Below the pieces are notes generated by a model. The model was not told the DNA's origin and made no database searches. It saw nothing but the letters and a program-made list of their open reading frames with translations. Below are positions 51,112 to 58,789 of a DNA stretch of 64,000 bases, in pieces. The stretch spans positions 14,328-78,327 of the forward strand of contig CAZXKQ010000004.1 in the NCBI GenBank assembly GCA_964641395.1, written 5' to 3'. The stretch is from CANQBR01 sp964641395 (GTDB lineage Bacteria > Bacillota > Negativicutes > Acidaminococcales > Acidaminococcaceae). How positions within the stretch are numbered: position 1 is the first letter of the stretch; every line of letters starts with the position of its first letter. The translations under genes and the position numbers were made by a program.

Positions 51112-51755
51112 GCCTTTTTGCTCTTTTCGTAGTCGGCGATAAAGGCCGCCAACCCTTTGTCAGTCAGGTCGTGCCTGATCATCTGGGCCAGGACCTTGGT
51201 GGGTATGGTGGCGATGTGGCAGCCGGTGAGCATCACCTGCTCCACGTGCTTCACATTGCGGATGGAGGCGGCGATGACCTGGGTAGGCAGCTGGTAAAGG
51301 CGAAAGGCTTGGACGATGTCCGCCACCAGCTTCACCCCGTCCTCCCCGATGTCGTCTAAGCGGCCGATGAAGGGGCTCACATAGGTGGCCCCGGCCTGAG
51401 CCGCCAGCATGGCCTGGGAGAGGCTGAAGACCAGGGTGACGTTGGTGGGGATGCCTAAGGCAGCCAACCTCTTAGTGGCCACCAGGCCCTGGGCGGTGCA
51501 GGGGATCTTGATGGCCACGTTGGAGGCGATGGCAGCCAAGGCCTTGGCCTCTTCCACCATGCCCTCCGCTTCAGTGCTGAGCACCTCCGCAGACACCGGC
51601 CCTGCAACCAGGGCGGCGATCTGAGGTATCACCTCTTCCTGAGGGCGGCCGGTCTTGGCTATCAGGCTGGGGTTGGTGGTAACCCCCCACACTACCCCCC
51701 AGTCTGCGTAGGCGGCGATTTCCGCCACATTGGCTGTATCCATGAAGATCTTCAT
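51108..51755 (-). CDS. fsa: Fructose-6-phosphate aldolase / transaldolase-like protein
   Basis: Class I aldolase of the small transaldolase (TalC/Fsa) family, 215 aa. Begins MKIFMDTANVAEI, has GVTTNPSLIAK, Schiff-base Lys83 in VAIKIPCT, and PFIGRLDDIG. Such proteins interconvert sugar phosphates either as transaldolase in the pentose phosphate pathway or as fructose-6-phosphate aldolase; sequence alone does not settle which. It lies between two exported unknown proteins, an unusual setting. Confidence 0.9.
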   Translation of the reverse strand: MKIFMDTANVAEIAAYADWGVVWGVTTNPSLIAKTGRPQEEVIPQIAALVAGPVSAEVLSTEAEGMVEEAKALAAIASNVAIKIPCTAQGLVATKRLAALGIPTNVTLVFSLSQAMLAAQAGATYVSPFIGRLDDIGEDGVKLVADIVQAFRLYQLPTQVIAASIRNVKHVEQVMLTGCHIATIPTKVLAQMIRHDLTDKGLAAFIADYEKSKKA

Positions 51756-51767
51756 CCTGCTTCCTCC

Positions 51768-52391
51768 CTACTTCTTCGGCAGCACCAGTACCTTAGAGGC
51801 ATTAGTCCGGGCGGGAAGGCTCAGGGTGACCGCCTCGCACCACAGCAGCAGGTTGTCCCCTACCGCTATCTCGTCGTAGTCGGCGTAGGCAAAGTCCGTC
51901 ACTGTGGCGATAAGGTCCCGGTTCAGGTTGGTCAGCACCGCATAGGTGCCCCTGCTGGCAGTATCCTTCTCCAGCTTCACCTGGGCTACGGGATAGAAGA
52001 GGCAGCGGCCCAACTTAGCCTGGCCTACTATCAGGGCCTGGCCCTGGACCTGGGGAGGGATGCTGCGGCTGGCCTGGCTGCCGTAGTAGGCCGTCACCTG
52101 ATCCCCTACCTGGAGCTCCTCCCGGGCCATCTCGCTGCCGTCCTCAGCCTTCACCAGGTAGGTGCGAGCCCGCAGCACCAAGGCGATCTCGTCGTAGAAG
52201 CCCTCGCCCTTAATGGTTACGATGTTGCCGTCCACGGCGGTTACCTCACCTCTGGTGTTGTGCACTACCTGCCTTTGGGCTACGTAGTCGGTGGACACCG
52301 TCAAACCGCCGCTGTTGACCCCCGCCCAGACGCCGCTGACCGGCAACAGGCTGCCTAGGGCCACTAGTAAGAAAAGCACTAATCTAACCAT
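51768..52391 (-). CDS. Exported protein of unknown function
   Basis: Not recognised. 207 aa from ATG 52391 with a signal peptide (VRLVLFLLVALGSLLPVSG, cleavage probably near VWAG). The mature part has an OB-like or DUF5666-like run of short strands (GEVTAVDGNIVTIKG, VGDQVTAYYG) and a second half (YAVLTNLNRDLIATVTDFAY). First gene of an operon with the aldolase and another exported protein, with its own promoter. An ATG at 52400 is less well spaced. Confidence 0.65.
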   Translation of the reverse strand: MVRLVLFLLVALGSLLPVSGVWAGVNSGGLTVSTDYVAQRQVVHNTRGEVTAVDGNIVTIKGEGFYDEIALVLRARTYLVKAEDGSEMAREELQVGDQVTAYYGSQASRSIPPQVQGQALIVGQAKLGRCLFYPVAQVKLEKDTASRGTYAVLTNLNRDLIATVTDFAYADYDEIAVGDNLLLWCEAVTLSLPARTNASKVLVLPKK

Positions 52392-52435
52392 ATCGTCCAT
52401 CCTTTCTTCCCAATAGGATATACTCTATGTCCCTA

Positions 52436-52464
52436 ATGATACTATTATTGCCCCTTTTGGTCAA
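52436..52464 (-). promoter_or_regulatory. Promoter of the exported protein-fsa operon
   Basis: Minus strand -35 TTGACC (52459-52464), 17-nt spacer, -10 TATCAT (52436-52441). Confidence 0.55.
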
Positions 52465-52481
52465 GTCTTACCCCGCAGCTC

Positions 52482-52510
52482 TTTACAAATAGGCCCTTAG
52501 GGCTTATGAT
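52482..52510 (+). promoter_or_regulatory. Promoter of the small gene at 52532
   Basis: Plus strand -35 TTTACA (52482-52487), 17-nt spacer, -10 TATGAT (52505-52510); very short leader before the ATG at 52532. Confidence 0.6.
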
Positions 52511-52531
52511 AAACTAAAAAAGGAGGCCGCC

Positions 52532-52849
52532 ATGCTGAAGGAAGAAACTTTTGCCCGCCTAGGCCTAGCCTGTGAGCCCACCCCGGAGGAGGCCATCCTG
52601 GTCTACACCATGGACTTCCCCAACTGCTACATCGAAGTCACTGACGAGCTGGGCCGCACCCCGGTAGATGAAAAGAGCCCCCTCATCCTCGCCTGCTACG
52701 ACGAGGCAGGGGCCTTCCTCTGGTTCTGCGAATACCCGGACTTTGCCGCCCTGCAGCAGGTGATGGCCAGCCACGACCCCGGCAGCCCCTCCCTGCTGGC
52801 CGCGCTGCAAGAGGCCAGCCAGGGCAGCCAGCCCTTGGAGGACGCCTGA
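52532..52849 (+). CDS. Small acidic protein of unknown function
   Basis: Not recognised. 105 aa, acidic, soluble, no signal peptide or membrane segment; contains PNCYIEVTDELGRTP and LWFCEYPDFAALQQVM. Real gene judging from its promoter, AAAGGAGGCCGCC ribosome site directly before ATG, GC-biased third positions and a terminator after it. It is a single-gene unit divergent from the exported protein gene. Confidence 0.7.
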   Translation: MLKEETFARLGLACEPTPEEAILVYTMDFPNCYIEVTDELGRTPVDEKSPLILACYDEAGAFLWFCEYPDFAALQQVMASHDPGSPSLLAALQEASQGSQPLEDA

Positions 52850-52879
52850 AGGGCAGGGCTGAGCCAAAGCTTGCCCACT

Positions 52880-52923
52880 AAAAGGCACCCCTGTGTTAAG
52901 ACAGGGGTGCCTCGGCCTTTTTT
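52880..52923. terminator. Bidirectional terminator between convergent genes
   Basis: A perfect 11-bp stem (GGCACCCCTGT 52884-52894, complement 52901-52911) with a 6-nt loop. TTTT follows on the minus strand and TCGGCCTTTTTT on the plus strand, so it can serve both the small gene and the enoyl-CoA hydratase gene. Confidence 0.8.
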
Positions 52924-52966
52924 CCCCACTAGGGTTGCAGGGCTTGATGCTTAACGTTGGATCGTC

Positions 52967-53743
52967 CTATTTGCCGCTGAACTTAGGCGGCCTTTTTTCT
53001 TGGAAGGCGGCTATCCCCTCCTTGCAGTCCTCCGTGCCCATCAGCAGGGCCTGGGTGGTCTCCTCGATGGCCAGCACCTCATCCAAGGTTAGATCCTCAT
53101 CGCCGAGATAGCGCTTGATCAGGCCCAGGGCTAGAGGGGCCTTGGCCGCCAGCTTCTCCGCCAGGGCGTAGACCTCCCCTGCTATGGCTTCCTGGGAGCA
53201 GACATGGTTCAACATGCCGTAGCGCTCCGCCGTGGCCGCATCGATAAGGTCGGCGGTGAACATCAGCTCCTTGGCCCGGTGCACCCCCACCGCCTTAGGC
53301 AGGAAGTAGAGGCCGCCGCAGTCGGGGATGAGGCCTACATTGACGAAGGCCTGGCCGAAGCGGGCCTTGTCCACGGCGTAGACCAGGTCGCAGGCCAGCA
53401 TCAGGTTCACCCCCGCCCCTGCTGCCACTCCGTTCACTAAGCAGATGAAGGGCTTGCCTATGGTAGTGATCCGCTTGGCCACCGCCCCTACCATGGCGAT
53501 GAAGGCCTTCTTCTCCCCCACCCCTGTCAGGCTGTTCAGGTAGCCTAGGTCGCCCCCGGCGCAGAAGCCCTTGCCGTTGCCGGTGAGGACGGCGCAGCCC
53601 ACCGCCTCATCCTCTTCCACCCTGTCCAAGGCGGCGTGGAGCCCGTCGATCAGCTCCTTGTTCATGCTGTTTAAGCTCTTAGGCCTGTTCAGGGTGATGG
53701 TGGCTACGCCCCTCTCCACCTGGTATAATACAGCAGCCTCCAT
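52967..53743 (-). CDS. Enoyl-CoA hydratase/isomerase family protein
   Basis: Crotonase-fold CoA enzyme, 258 aa. Oxyanion-hole segments GFCAGGDLGYL and NGVAAGAGVNLMLACD are intact. The first catalytic Glu of true hydratases is absent from the latter segment, and the second position falls in NVGLIPDCGG, where Asp is seen as in PaaG-like isomerases, so the reaction is uncertain. No other beta-oxidation gene is nearby. ATG at 53743 follows GGAGGG; an AT-rich dyad lies upstream. Confidence 0.85.
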   Translation of the reverse strand: MEAAVLYQVERGVATITLNRPKSLNSMNKELIDGLHAALDRVEEDEAVGCAVLTGNGKGFCAGGDLGYLNSLTGVGEKKAFIAMVGAVAKRITTIGKPFICLVNGVAAGAGVNLMLACDLVYAVDKARFGQAFVNVGLIPDCGGLYFLPKAVGVHRAKELMFTADLIDAATAERYGMLNHVCSQEAIAGEVYALAEKLAAKAPLALGLIKRYLGDEDLTLDEVLAIEETTQALLMGTEDCKEGIAAFQEKRPPKFSGK

Positions 53744-53766
53744 AGTGCTCCCTCCTTTAATTTTAG

Positions 53767-53786
53767 ATATATAAAAATTTATATAT
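53767..53786. repeat. AT-only inverted repeat upstream of the enoyl-CoA hydratase gene
   Basis: ATATATAAA (53767-53775), two A, then TTTATATAT (53778-53786): a perfect 9-bp dyad made only of A and T in a GC-rich chromosome, about 25 nt upstream of the start codon. It may be an operator and/or part of the promoter; no clean -35/-10 pair was found. Confidence 0.5.
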
Positions 53787-53808
53787 GTAGAATGTTTATA
53801 TGCGATGC

Positions 53809-55200
53809 TCAGTCAGACTTCTTGGGCCAGTCCGCTGCCAGGGCCCTGGTCATAGCCTGGGCCAGGGTAGCCGCCTGGTAGACCTGGGCCTCCGGCAGCT
53901 GCTGCCTGCTTAACTGCAGCCCGCCCTTAGGCACGATGAAGCGGCGGAAGCCCAGGGCGTAGCCTTCCAGGATGCGCCGCTCCGGCTCTGCCACCTTCCG
54001 CACCTCGCCCGTCAGCCCCACCTCGCCGAAGAGGAGGGTGAGGGGTGGCAGGCACTGGCTGCGGTAACTGGAGACCAGGGCGGCCACCACCGGCAGGTCA
54101 GCGGCCGGCTCTTCTGCCTTCAGCCCGCCTACTACGTTCACATAGGCATCGTAGCTGCCCAACTCCAGGCCCAGGTGCCGCTCTAGCACGGCGATGAGCA
54201 TGTTCACCCGGTTGTAGTCAAAGCCCACCGCCGTCCGCCGGGGCAGGCCGTAGGGGGTCTTGGCCAGGAGGGCCTGGAACTCGGCCAAGATGGGCCTATT
54301 CCCCTCTAGGCAGGCGCCGACGGCGCTGCCGGCTACCCCCTCCCGCCTGGCCTCCAAAAAGAGGCCGGCAGGATTGTCCACCTCCACCAGGCCCCCCGCC
54401 TGCATGGAGAAGATGCCGCTTTCCTGGGTGCTGCCGAAACGGTTTTTCAAGGCCCGCAGGATGCGGAAGTTGTAGGATCTGTCTCCTTCGAACTGCAGCA
54501 CCACGTCCACCATGTGCTCCAGCAGCCGGGGGCCGGCGATGGTGCCGTCCTTGGTCACATGGCCGATGAGGAGGCAGGCTATATTAGTGCTCTTGGCAAA
54601 CTGGAGCAGCTGGGCGGTGCACTCCCGCACCTGGCCTACGCTGCCCGCCCCAGCCGACAGGGAGGGCCAGTACATGGTCTGGATGGAGTCGATGATCAGG
54701 ATCTGGGGCCCCAGCTTCTGGGCCGTCTGGAGGATGGCCCCTAGGTCGGTGGCAGTGAGGATGGCCAGATCCGCCTGGCCCCCTCCTAGGCGTTTGGCCC
54801 GGAGGGCAGTCTGCTCCTCAGACTCCTCCCCGCTGACGTAGAGGACGCCCACACCCTTCCTGCTGTAGCAGAGAGCGGCATCTAGCAAAATAGTGGACTT
54901 GCCTATGCCGGGGCTGCCTCCCAGCAGCACTAGGCTGCCGGGCACCAGGCCGCCCCCTAGCACCCGGTCCAGCTCCCTGATGCCGGAGGCCAGCCTCCCC
55001 AGCTCCTGCTGGGCCACCTGGGCCAAGGGCCTTGGCTCCAGGGTGCTCTTGACAGGTTGCAGGTAGGAGCGGCTGGGGCGATTGGGCAGGGCTTCTTCTA
55101 CCAGGCTGTCCCAGGCCCCGCACTCCGGGCAGCGGCCCAGCCATTTAGGGGAGCTGTAACCACAGCGCTGGCACAGGTAGCGGTACCTATCCCTAACCAT
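53809..55200 (-). CDS. radA: DNA repair protein RadA
   Basis: RecA-like branch-migration ATPase (also called Sms). N-terminal zinc finger Cys10, 13, 24, 27; Walker A GGSPGIGKST (94-103); RadA signature KNRFG near residue 247; C-terminal Lon-protease-like domain (about 275-455, without the catalytic Ser-Lys activity of Lon). 463 aa. Its ATG at 55200 overlaps clpC by 8 nt with AGGAG inside the clpC end, so it is coupled. The ctsR-clpC-radA order is standard for Bacillota. Confidence 0.95.
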   Translation of the reverse strand: MVRDRYRYLCQRCGYSSPKWLGRCPECGAWDSLVEEALPNRPSRSYLQPVKSTLEPRPLAQVAQQELGRLASGIRELDRVLGGGLVPGSLVLLGGSPGIGKSTILLDAALCYSRKGVGVLYVSGEESEEQTALRAKRLGGGQADLAILTATDLGAILQTAQKLGPQILIIDSIQTMYWPSLSAGAGSVGQVRECTAQLLQFAKSTNIACLLIGHVTKDGTIAGPRLLEHMVDVVLQFEGDRSYNFRILRALKNRFGSTQESGIFSMQAGGLVEVDNPAGLFLEARREGVAGSAVGACLEGNRPILAEFQALLAKTPYGLPRRTAVGFDYNRVNMLIAVLERHLGLELGSYDAYVNVVGGLKAEEPAADLPVVAALVSSYRSQCLPPLTLLFGEVGLTGEVRKVAEPERRILEGYALGFRRFIVPKGGLQLSRQQLPEAQVYQAATLAQAMTRALAADWPKKSD

Positions 55201-58006
55201 GGGTCTGCTCCTGGCAGAGGGCCAGCTTCTCCACGGGCAGTTCCAAGAGGAAGCGCTCCCCCTCTACCGCCTTGTGGAAGCAGAGGGCCTTCCCTACCGC
55301 CTCCGCCCTGATCTTATCCCCCTTTTGGAAGCTCCCGGCCAGGCAGAGGTCGCTGAGGGGGTCTTCTACCAGCTTCCGCAGGGCCCGGCGCAGGGGCCTG
55401 GCCCCATAGCGGGGATCCCTGCCCTCCTGCAGCCACAGCTCCAGGGCGGAAGGAGCCAGCTCCAAGGTCAGGCCCTGGGCTGCCAGGCGGCCGTTCAGCT
55501 CTTGCAGCATCAGGCCGGCGATGGCCCGCAGCTCTTCCTCCCCCAGAGGGTCGAAGACGATGGTTTCATCGATCCGGTTCAAAAACTCCGGCTTGAAGAG
55601 CTGCCGCACCTCCTTCATCAGCCTCTCCTTGCGGCCGGCGGCCGCCTCCTCCCTGCTGCCGGCGAAACCCAGGGCCTGGCCGCTGCCCAGCACCTGGGCC
55701 CCTACGTTGCTGGTCATGATGATAATGGCGTTCTTAAAGTCCACCGTGCGGCCCTGGCTGTCAGTGAGCCGGCCGTCGTCCATGATCTGCAGGAAGAGGT
55801 TGAACACGTCGCTGTGGGCCTTTTCGATCTCGTCCAGGAGGATGACGCAGTAGGGACGCCGCCTAACCGCCTCGGTCAACTTGCCCCCCTCCCCGTAGCC
55901 TACGTAGCCTGGAGGGGCGCCGATGAGGCGGGCAGTAGTGTGCCGCTCCCGGTACTCGGACATATCGAAGCGTATGATGGCCCTTTCATCGTTGAACAGT
56001 TCTACCGCCAGGGCCTTGGCCAGCTCCGTCTTCCCTACCCCGGTGGGGCCTAGGAAGAGGAAGCTGCCCTGGGGCCGCCTGGCATCCTTAAAGCCGGCCC
56101 GGGAGCGGCGTACTGCCTTGGCCAGGGCCCTAACCGCCTGCTCCTGGCCTACCACCCGCCGGTGCAACTGCTCTTCCAGATGCAACAGCCGCTGCCTTTC
56201 GTCCTGGCTCAGCTTCTGCACCGGTATGCCGGTCCAGGCCGACACCACCCGGGCTACGTCCTCGGCCCCTACTACCCTTTCCCGGCCAGGCTGCAACTCC
56301 TGGAGCCGCCTTTCCTCCTTCAGCCGCTCCTCCTGGTCCCGGAGGGCGGCAGCCTCTTCGAACTTCTGTCCCTGCACTGCGGCCTTCTTCTTCTCCTTCA
56401 GCTGGGCCAGCTCCTTATCCAGCCGCCGCAGGGGCTCTTCCAGCCGGTAGATGGCCAGCTTCCGCTGGGCGCAGGCCTCGTCCATTACGTCAATGGCCTT
56501 GTCTGGCAGGTTCCTGTCGCTGATATAGCGGTCGCTGAGCTCCACTGCCGCCTGGAGGGCCTCCTGGGTCAGGGCCAGGCCGTGGAAGCTCTGGTACCTG
56601 TCTTGCAGCCCCTGGAGCATGGCCAGGCACTCCTGAGGGCTGGGCACCCGCACCAGCACAGTCTGGAAGCGCCTTTCCAAGGCTGTATCCTGCTCAATCC
56701 GCTTACGGTAGTCCTCTGTAGTAGTGGCGCCGATGAGCTGCAGCTCCCCCCTGGCCAGGGCCGGCTTGATCATATTGGCCGCATCGATGCTGCCTTCAGC
56801 GGCCCCAGCCCCTACCAGGGTGTGGAGCTCGTCTACTAAGAGGATAACCCGTTTGTCCTCCCGCAGCAGCTCCAGGATGCGGGCCAGGCGCTGCTCAAAT
56901 TCCCCTCTGTACTTGCTGCCGGCCACTAGGATGCCCATCTCCAAGGTGTGGAGGATCTTCCCCTGCAGGTAGTCCGGCACCTGCCCTGTAGCCAGCCGCT
57001 GGGCCAGGGCCTCCGCTACTGCGGTCTTCCCCACCCCGGCCTCGCCGATGAGCACCGGGTTGTTCTTGGTGCGGCGGCCTAGGATCTGGATCAGCCGCTC
57101 CACCTCCTGCTCCCTGCCGATGACAGGGTCGCTCTTACCGGCCAAAACCTCTTGGTTAAGGTTGCGGCCGAACTCCGCCAGCAGGTCCAGCACCTGGGCG
57201 TCCTCTTCTTCTCTGTCCCTGTCCGCCAGCCTAACCCTCCCCCCAGGCAGGGCCTTCTCCCTGATCTCCATCTCCCTGATATCCAGATTGAAGGACTGGC
57301 GGTACAGCTGGTTCACCGTGGCGACGATCTTATCCAGGCTAAGGCCCAGCTTCTTTAAAATCTGGTAGCCGGCCCCGTCTCCGGCCATAAAAAGGCCGAT
57401 GAGGATGTTGATGCTGCTCAGCTGGTCGGCGTAGGTCAGGCCGGCATTTGCCCCCGCCTCCTCCAAGGTCTTCTTGGCCTTAGGGCTGAAGTTGAGCAAC
57501 CCCAGCTTGGGGCCCCGCTGCTCCAGCCACTGCTCCAGCTCTGCCTTAATCGCCTCCAAGGCCCCTAGCTTGGCCAGCACCCTTTGGGCGGAGGAGGGGG
57601 CCGTCACCAGGCCGTAGAGGATGTGCTCGGTACCGATGTTCTCAGCCCCTAGGTCGTAGGCCTTGCCGCTGGCCTCCCGCAGCACCCGCTCTGCCCCAGG
57701 GCTGTAAGCATCGTGGCCATCCCATTTGCCGTTCTTCACCGGCTCCAGCTCCCCATCGTCTATCTCAAAGCCGCAACTGCTTTCTCCCTGGGAGAGCTTG
57801 GGCTCCTCCTCCACCGACCGGGCATTGTTCAGCAGCCGCAGTAAAAAGTCCCGGGCCTCCTTAGGCATCAGGGACATATCCGACCTATTAAAGGGCAGGA
57901 AGGCCTTGGCGCACTCCCCGCACAGCCATTTATTCACCTGTTTGCCGTTGATGACGCTGGTCAGGTGTAAGATAGCCGGTCTTTTATGACACTCTTCGCA
58001 CAACAT
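55193..58006 (-). CDS. clpC: ClpC-type AAA+ chaperone with N-terminal McsA-like zinc finger
   Basis: HSP100 unfoldase working with ClpP. Ordinary ClpC architecture is visible from about residue 98 on: Clp-N repeats (98-240), AAA1 with Walker A GEAGVGKT (321-328), a UVR-containing middle coiled coil (EEAAALRDQEERL, about 540), and AAA2 with GPTGVGKT. In front of it lies a 90-residue addition beginning with Cys3, Cys6, Cys29, Cys32 (LCEECHKRPAILHLT and WLCGECAKAF), which matches the N-terminal zinc finger of McsA. Separate mcsA and mcsB genes, usual between ctsR and clpC, are missing. Start ATG 58006 behind GGGGGG; 937 aa. Confidence 0.92.
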   Translation of the reverse strand: MLCEECHKRPAILHLTSVINGKQVNKWLCGECAKAFLPFNRSDMSLMPKEARDFLLRLLNNARSVEEEPKLSQGESSCGFEIDDGELEPVKNGKWDGHDAYSPGAERVLREASGKAYDLGAENIGTEHILYGLVTAPSSAQRVLAKLGALEAIKAELEQWLEQRGPKLGLLNFSPKAKKTLEEAGANAGLTYADQLSSINILIGLFMAGDGAGYQILKKLGLSLDKIVATVNQLYRQSFNLDIREMEIREKALPGGRVRLADRDREEEDAQVLDLLAEFGRNLNQEVLAGKSDPVIGREQEVERLIQILGRRTKNNPVLIGEAGVGKTAVAEALAQRLATGQVPDYLQGKILHTLEMGILVAGSKYRGEFEQRLARILELLREDKRVILLVDELHTLVGAGAAEGSIDAANMIKPALARGELQLIGATTTEDYRKRIEQDTALERRFQTVLVRVPSPQECLAMLQGLQDRYQSFHGLALTQEALQAAVELSDRYISDRNLPDKAIDVMDEACAQRKLAIYRLEEPLRRLDKELAQLKEKKKAAVQGQKFEEAAALRDQEERLKEERRLQELQPGRERVVGAEDVARVVSAWTGIPVQKLSQDERQRLLHLEEQLHRRVVGQEQAVRALAKAVRRSRAGFKDARRPQGSFLFLGPTGVGKTELAKALAVELFNDERAIIRFDMSEYRERHTTARLIGAPPGYVGYGEGGKLTEAVRRRPYCVILLDEIEKAHSDVFNLFLQIMDDGRLTDSQGRTVDFKNAIIIMTSNVGAQVLGSGQALGFAGSREEAAAGRKERLMKEVRQLFKPEFLNRIDETIVFDPLGEEELRAIAGLMLQELNGRLAAQGLTLELAPSALELWLQEGRDPRYGARPLRRALRKLVEDPLSDLCLAGSFQKGDKIRAEAVGKALCFHKAVEGERFLLELPVEKLALCQEQTHG

Positions 58007-58040
58007 AGTCAACCCCCCTTTCCTAGGGCCAGCCTTCCTG

Positions 58041-58481
58041 CTAGGCCCCTAGGCGGCCTTCCTGCAGCCGCAGCAAGGCCTGTTGTAACAACTGGATCTT
58101 ATTCTCATCATCTGTCTTGATGATGTTGAGGAAGTATTCTAACAAAAGTCCCTCTCGCGGCGTGATGGCCCTGTTAGCCAGCAGCTTGCCCAGCACCTCC
58201 TGGACAGAGGGGGGCTGCTTAGGCGGCTGGGGGGCCGGCTCGGCCTCTCCCTTCCTCTCGGTAAGGCGGAGGATGCGGACGAAGCCGCCGCTGCCCCTGC
58301 GGGACTGGACCAAGTAGCCCCGCTCCGGCGTGAAGCGGGTGCTGAGGACGTAGCTGATCTGGGAGGGGGCGCAGTCCAGGTGCTCGGCCAATTCATTGCG
58401 CTGCACCAGATAGCCTGCCTCTCCCTCCCGGTAAAGCTCCTGTAGGATGAAACTTTCAATAATGTCGGCCAGATTTTGCAT
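58041..58481 (-). CDS. ctsR: CtsR, transcriptional repressor of class III heat-shock genes
   Basis: Winged-helix repressor of clp genes, 146 aa. N-terminal QNLADIIESFILQEL, HTH in LAEHLDCAPSQISYVLSTRF, and the DNA-contacting wing QSRRGSGGFVRI with the basic residues that McsB modifies in Bacillus. C-terminal dimer domain after about residue 85. Start ATG 58481; an in-frame GTG at 58490 is not well spaced. First gene of ctsR-clpC-radA; its promoter contains tandem repeats likely to be its own operator. Confidence 0.92.
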   Translation of the reverse strand: MQNLADIIESFILQELYREGEAGYLVQRNELAEHLDCAPSQISYVLSTRFTPERGYLVQSRRGSGGFVRILRLTERKGEAEPAPQPPKQPPSVQEVLGKLLANRAITPREGLLLEYFLNIIKTDDENKIQLLQQALLRLQEGRLGA

Positions 58482-58553
58482 AACTGCCACCCTTTTTCCT
58501 GGCTGGCCTCCCGGCTGCCGCCAGTCAAGGCGGCCCCGCAGGCCTTCTCCTAC

Positions 58554-58582
58554 ATTATATTTGACTTTTCGACTTTTGGCAA
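58554..58582 (-). promoter_or_regulatory. Promoter of ctsR-clpC-radA
   Basis: Minus strand -35 TTGCCA (58577-58582), 17-nt spacer, -10 TATAAT (58554-58559). Tandem repeats fill most of the spacer. Confidence 0.75.
58561..58576. promoter_or_regulatory. Tandem 8-bp repeat in the ctsR promoter, candidate CtsR operator
   Basis: TTGACTTT (58561-58568) followed directly by TCGACTTT (58569-58576). The core resembles one CtsR heptad (GGTCAAA; here AGTCAAA on the minus strand), but the repeat period is 8 rather than the canonical 10. Confidence 0.5.
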
Positions 58583-58688
58583 GGGGCAGGAGGAAATTTT
58601 CTCCCTTCGCCAGCCGCTACGGCTAAAAAACGGCGGCCGGCCCGACTGCCTGTCAACAAGGGCCCGGGGCCCGGCTGTGCGATTTTCG

Positions 58689-58717
58689 TTTACACTCCCT
58701 GCAGCCTATGCTAAAAT
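58689..58717 (+). promoter_or_regulatory. Promoter of the GltD-like gene
   Basis: Plus strand -35 TTTACA (58689-58694), 17-nt spacer, -10 TAAAAT (58712-58717). Confidence 0.6.
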
Positions 58718-58789
58718 AGGGATAACTAGAGCGGCCTAGTAGCCAAGCACTTAGGAGAGCATGAGGACGAAGGGTGAGGAGGAAGGCGT

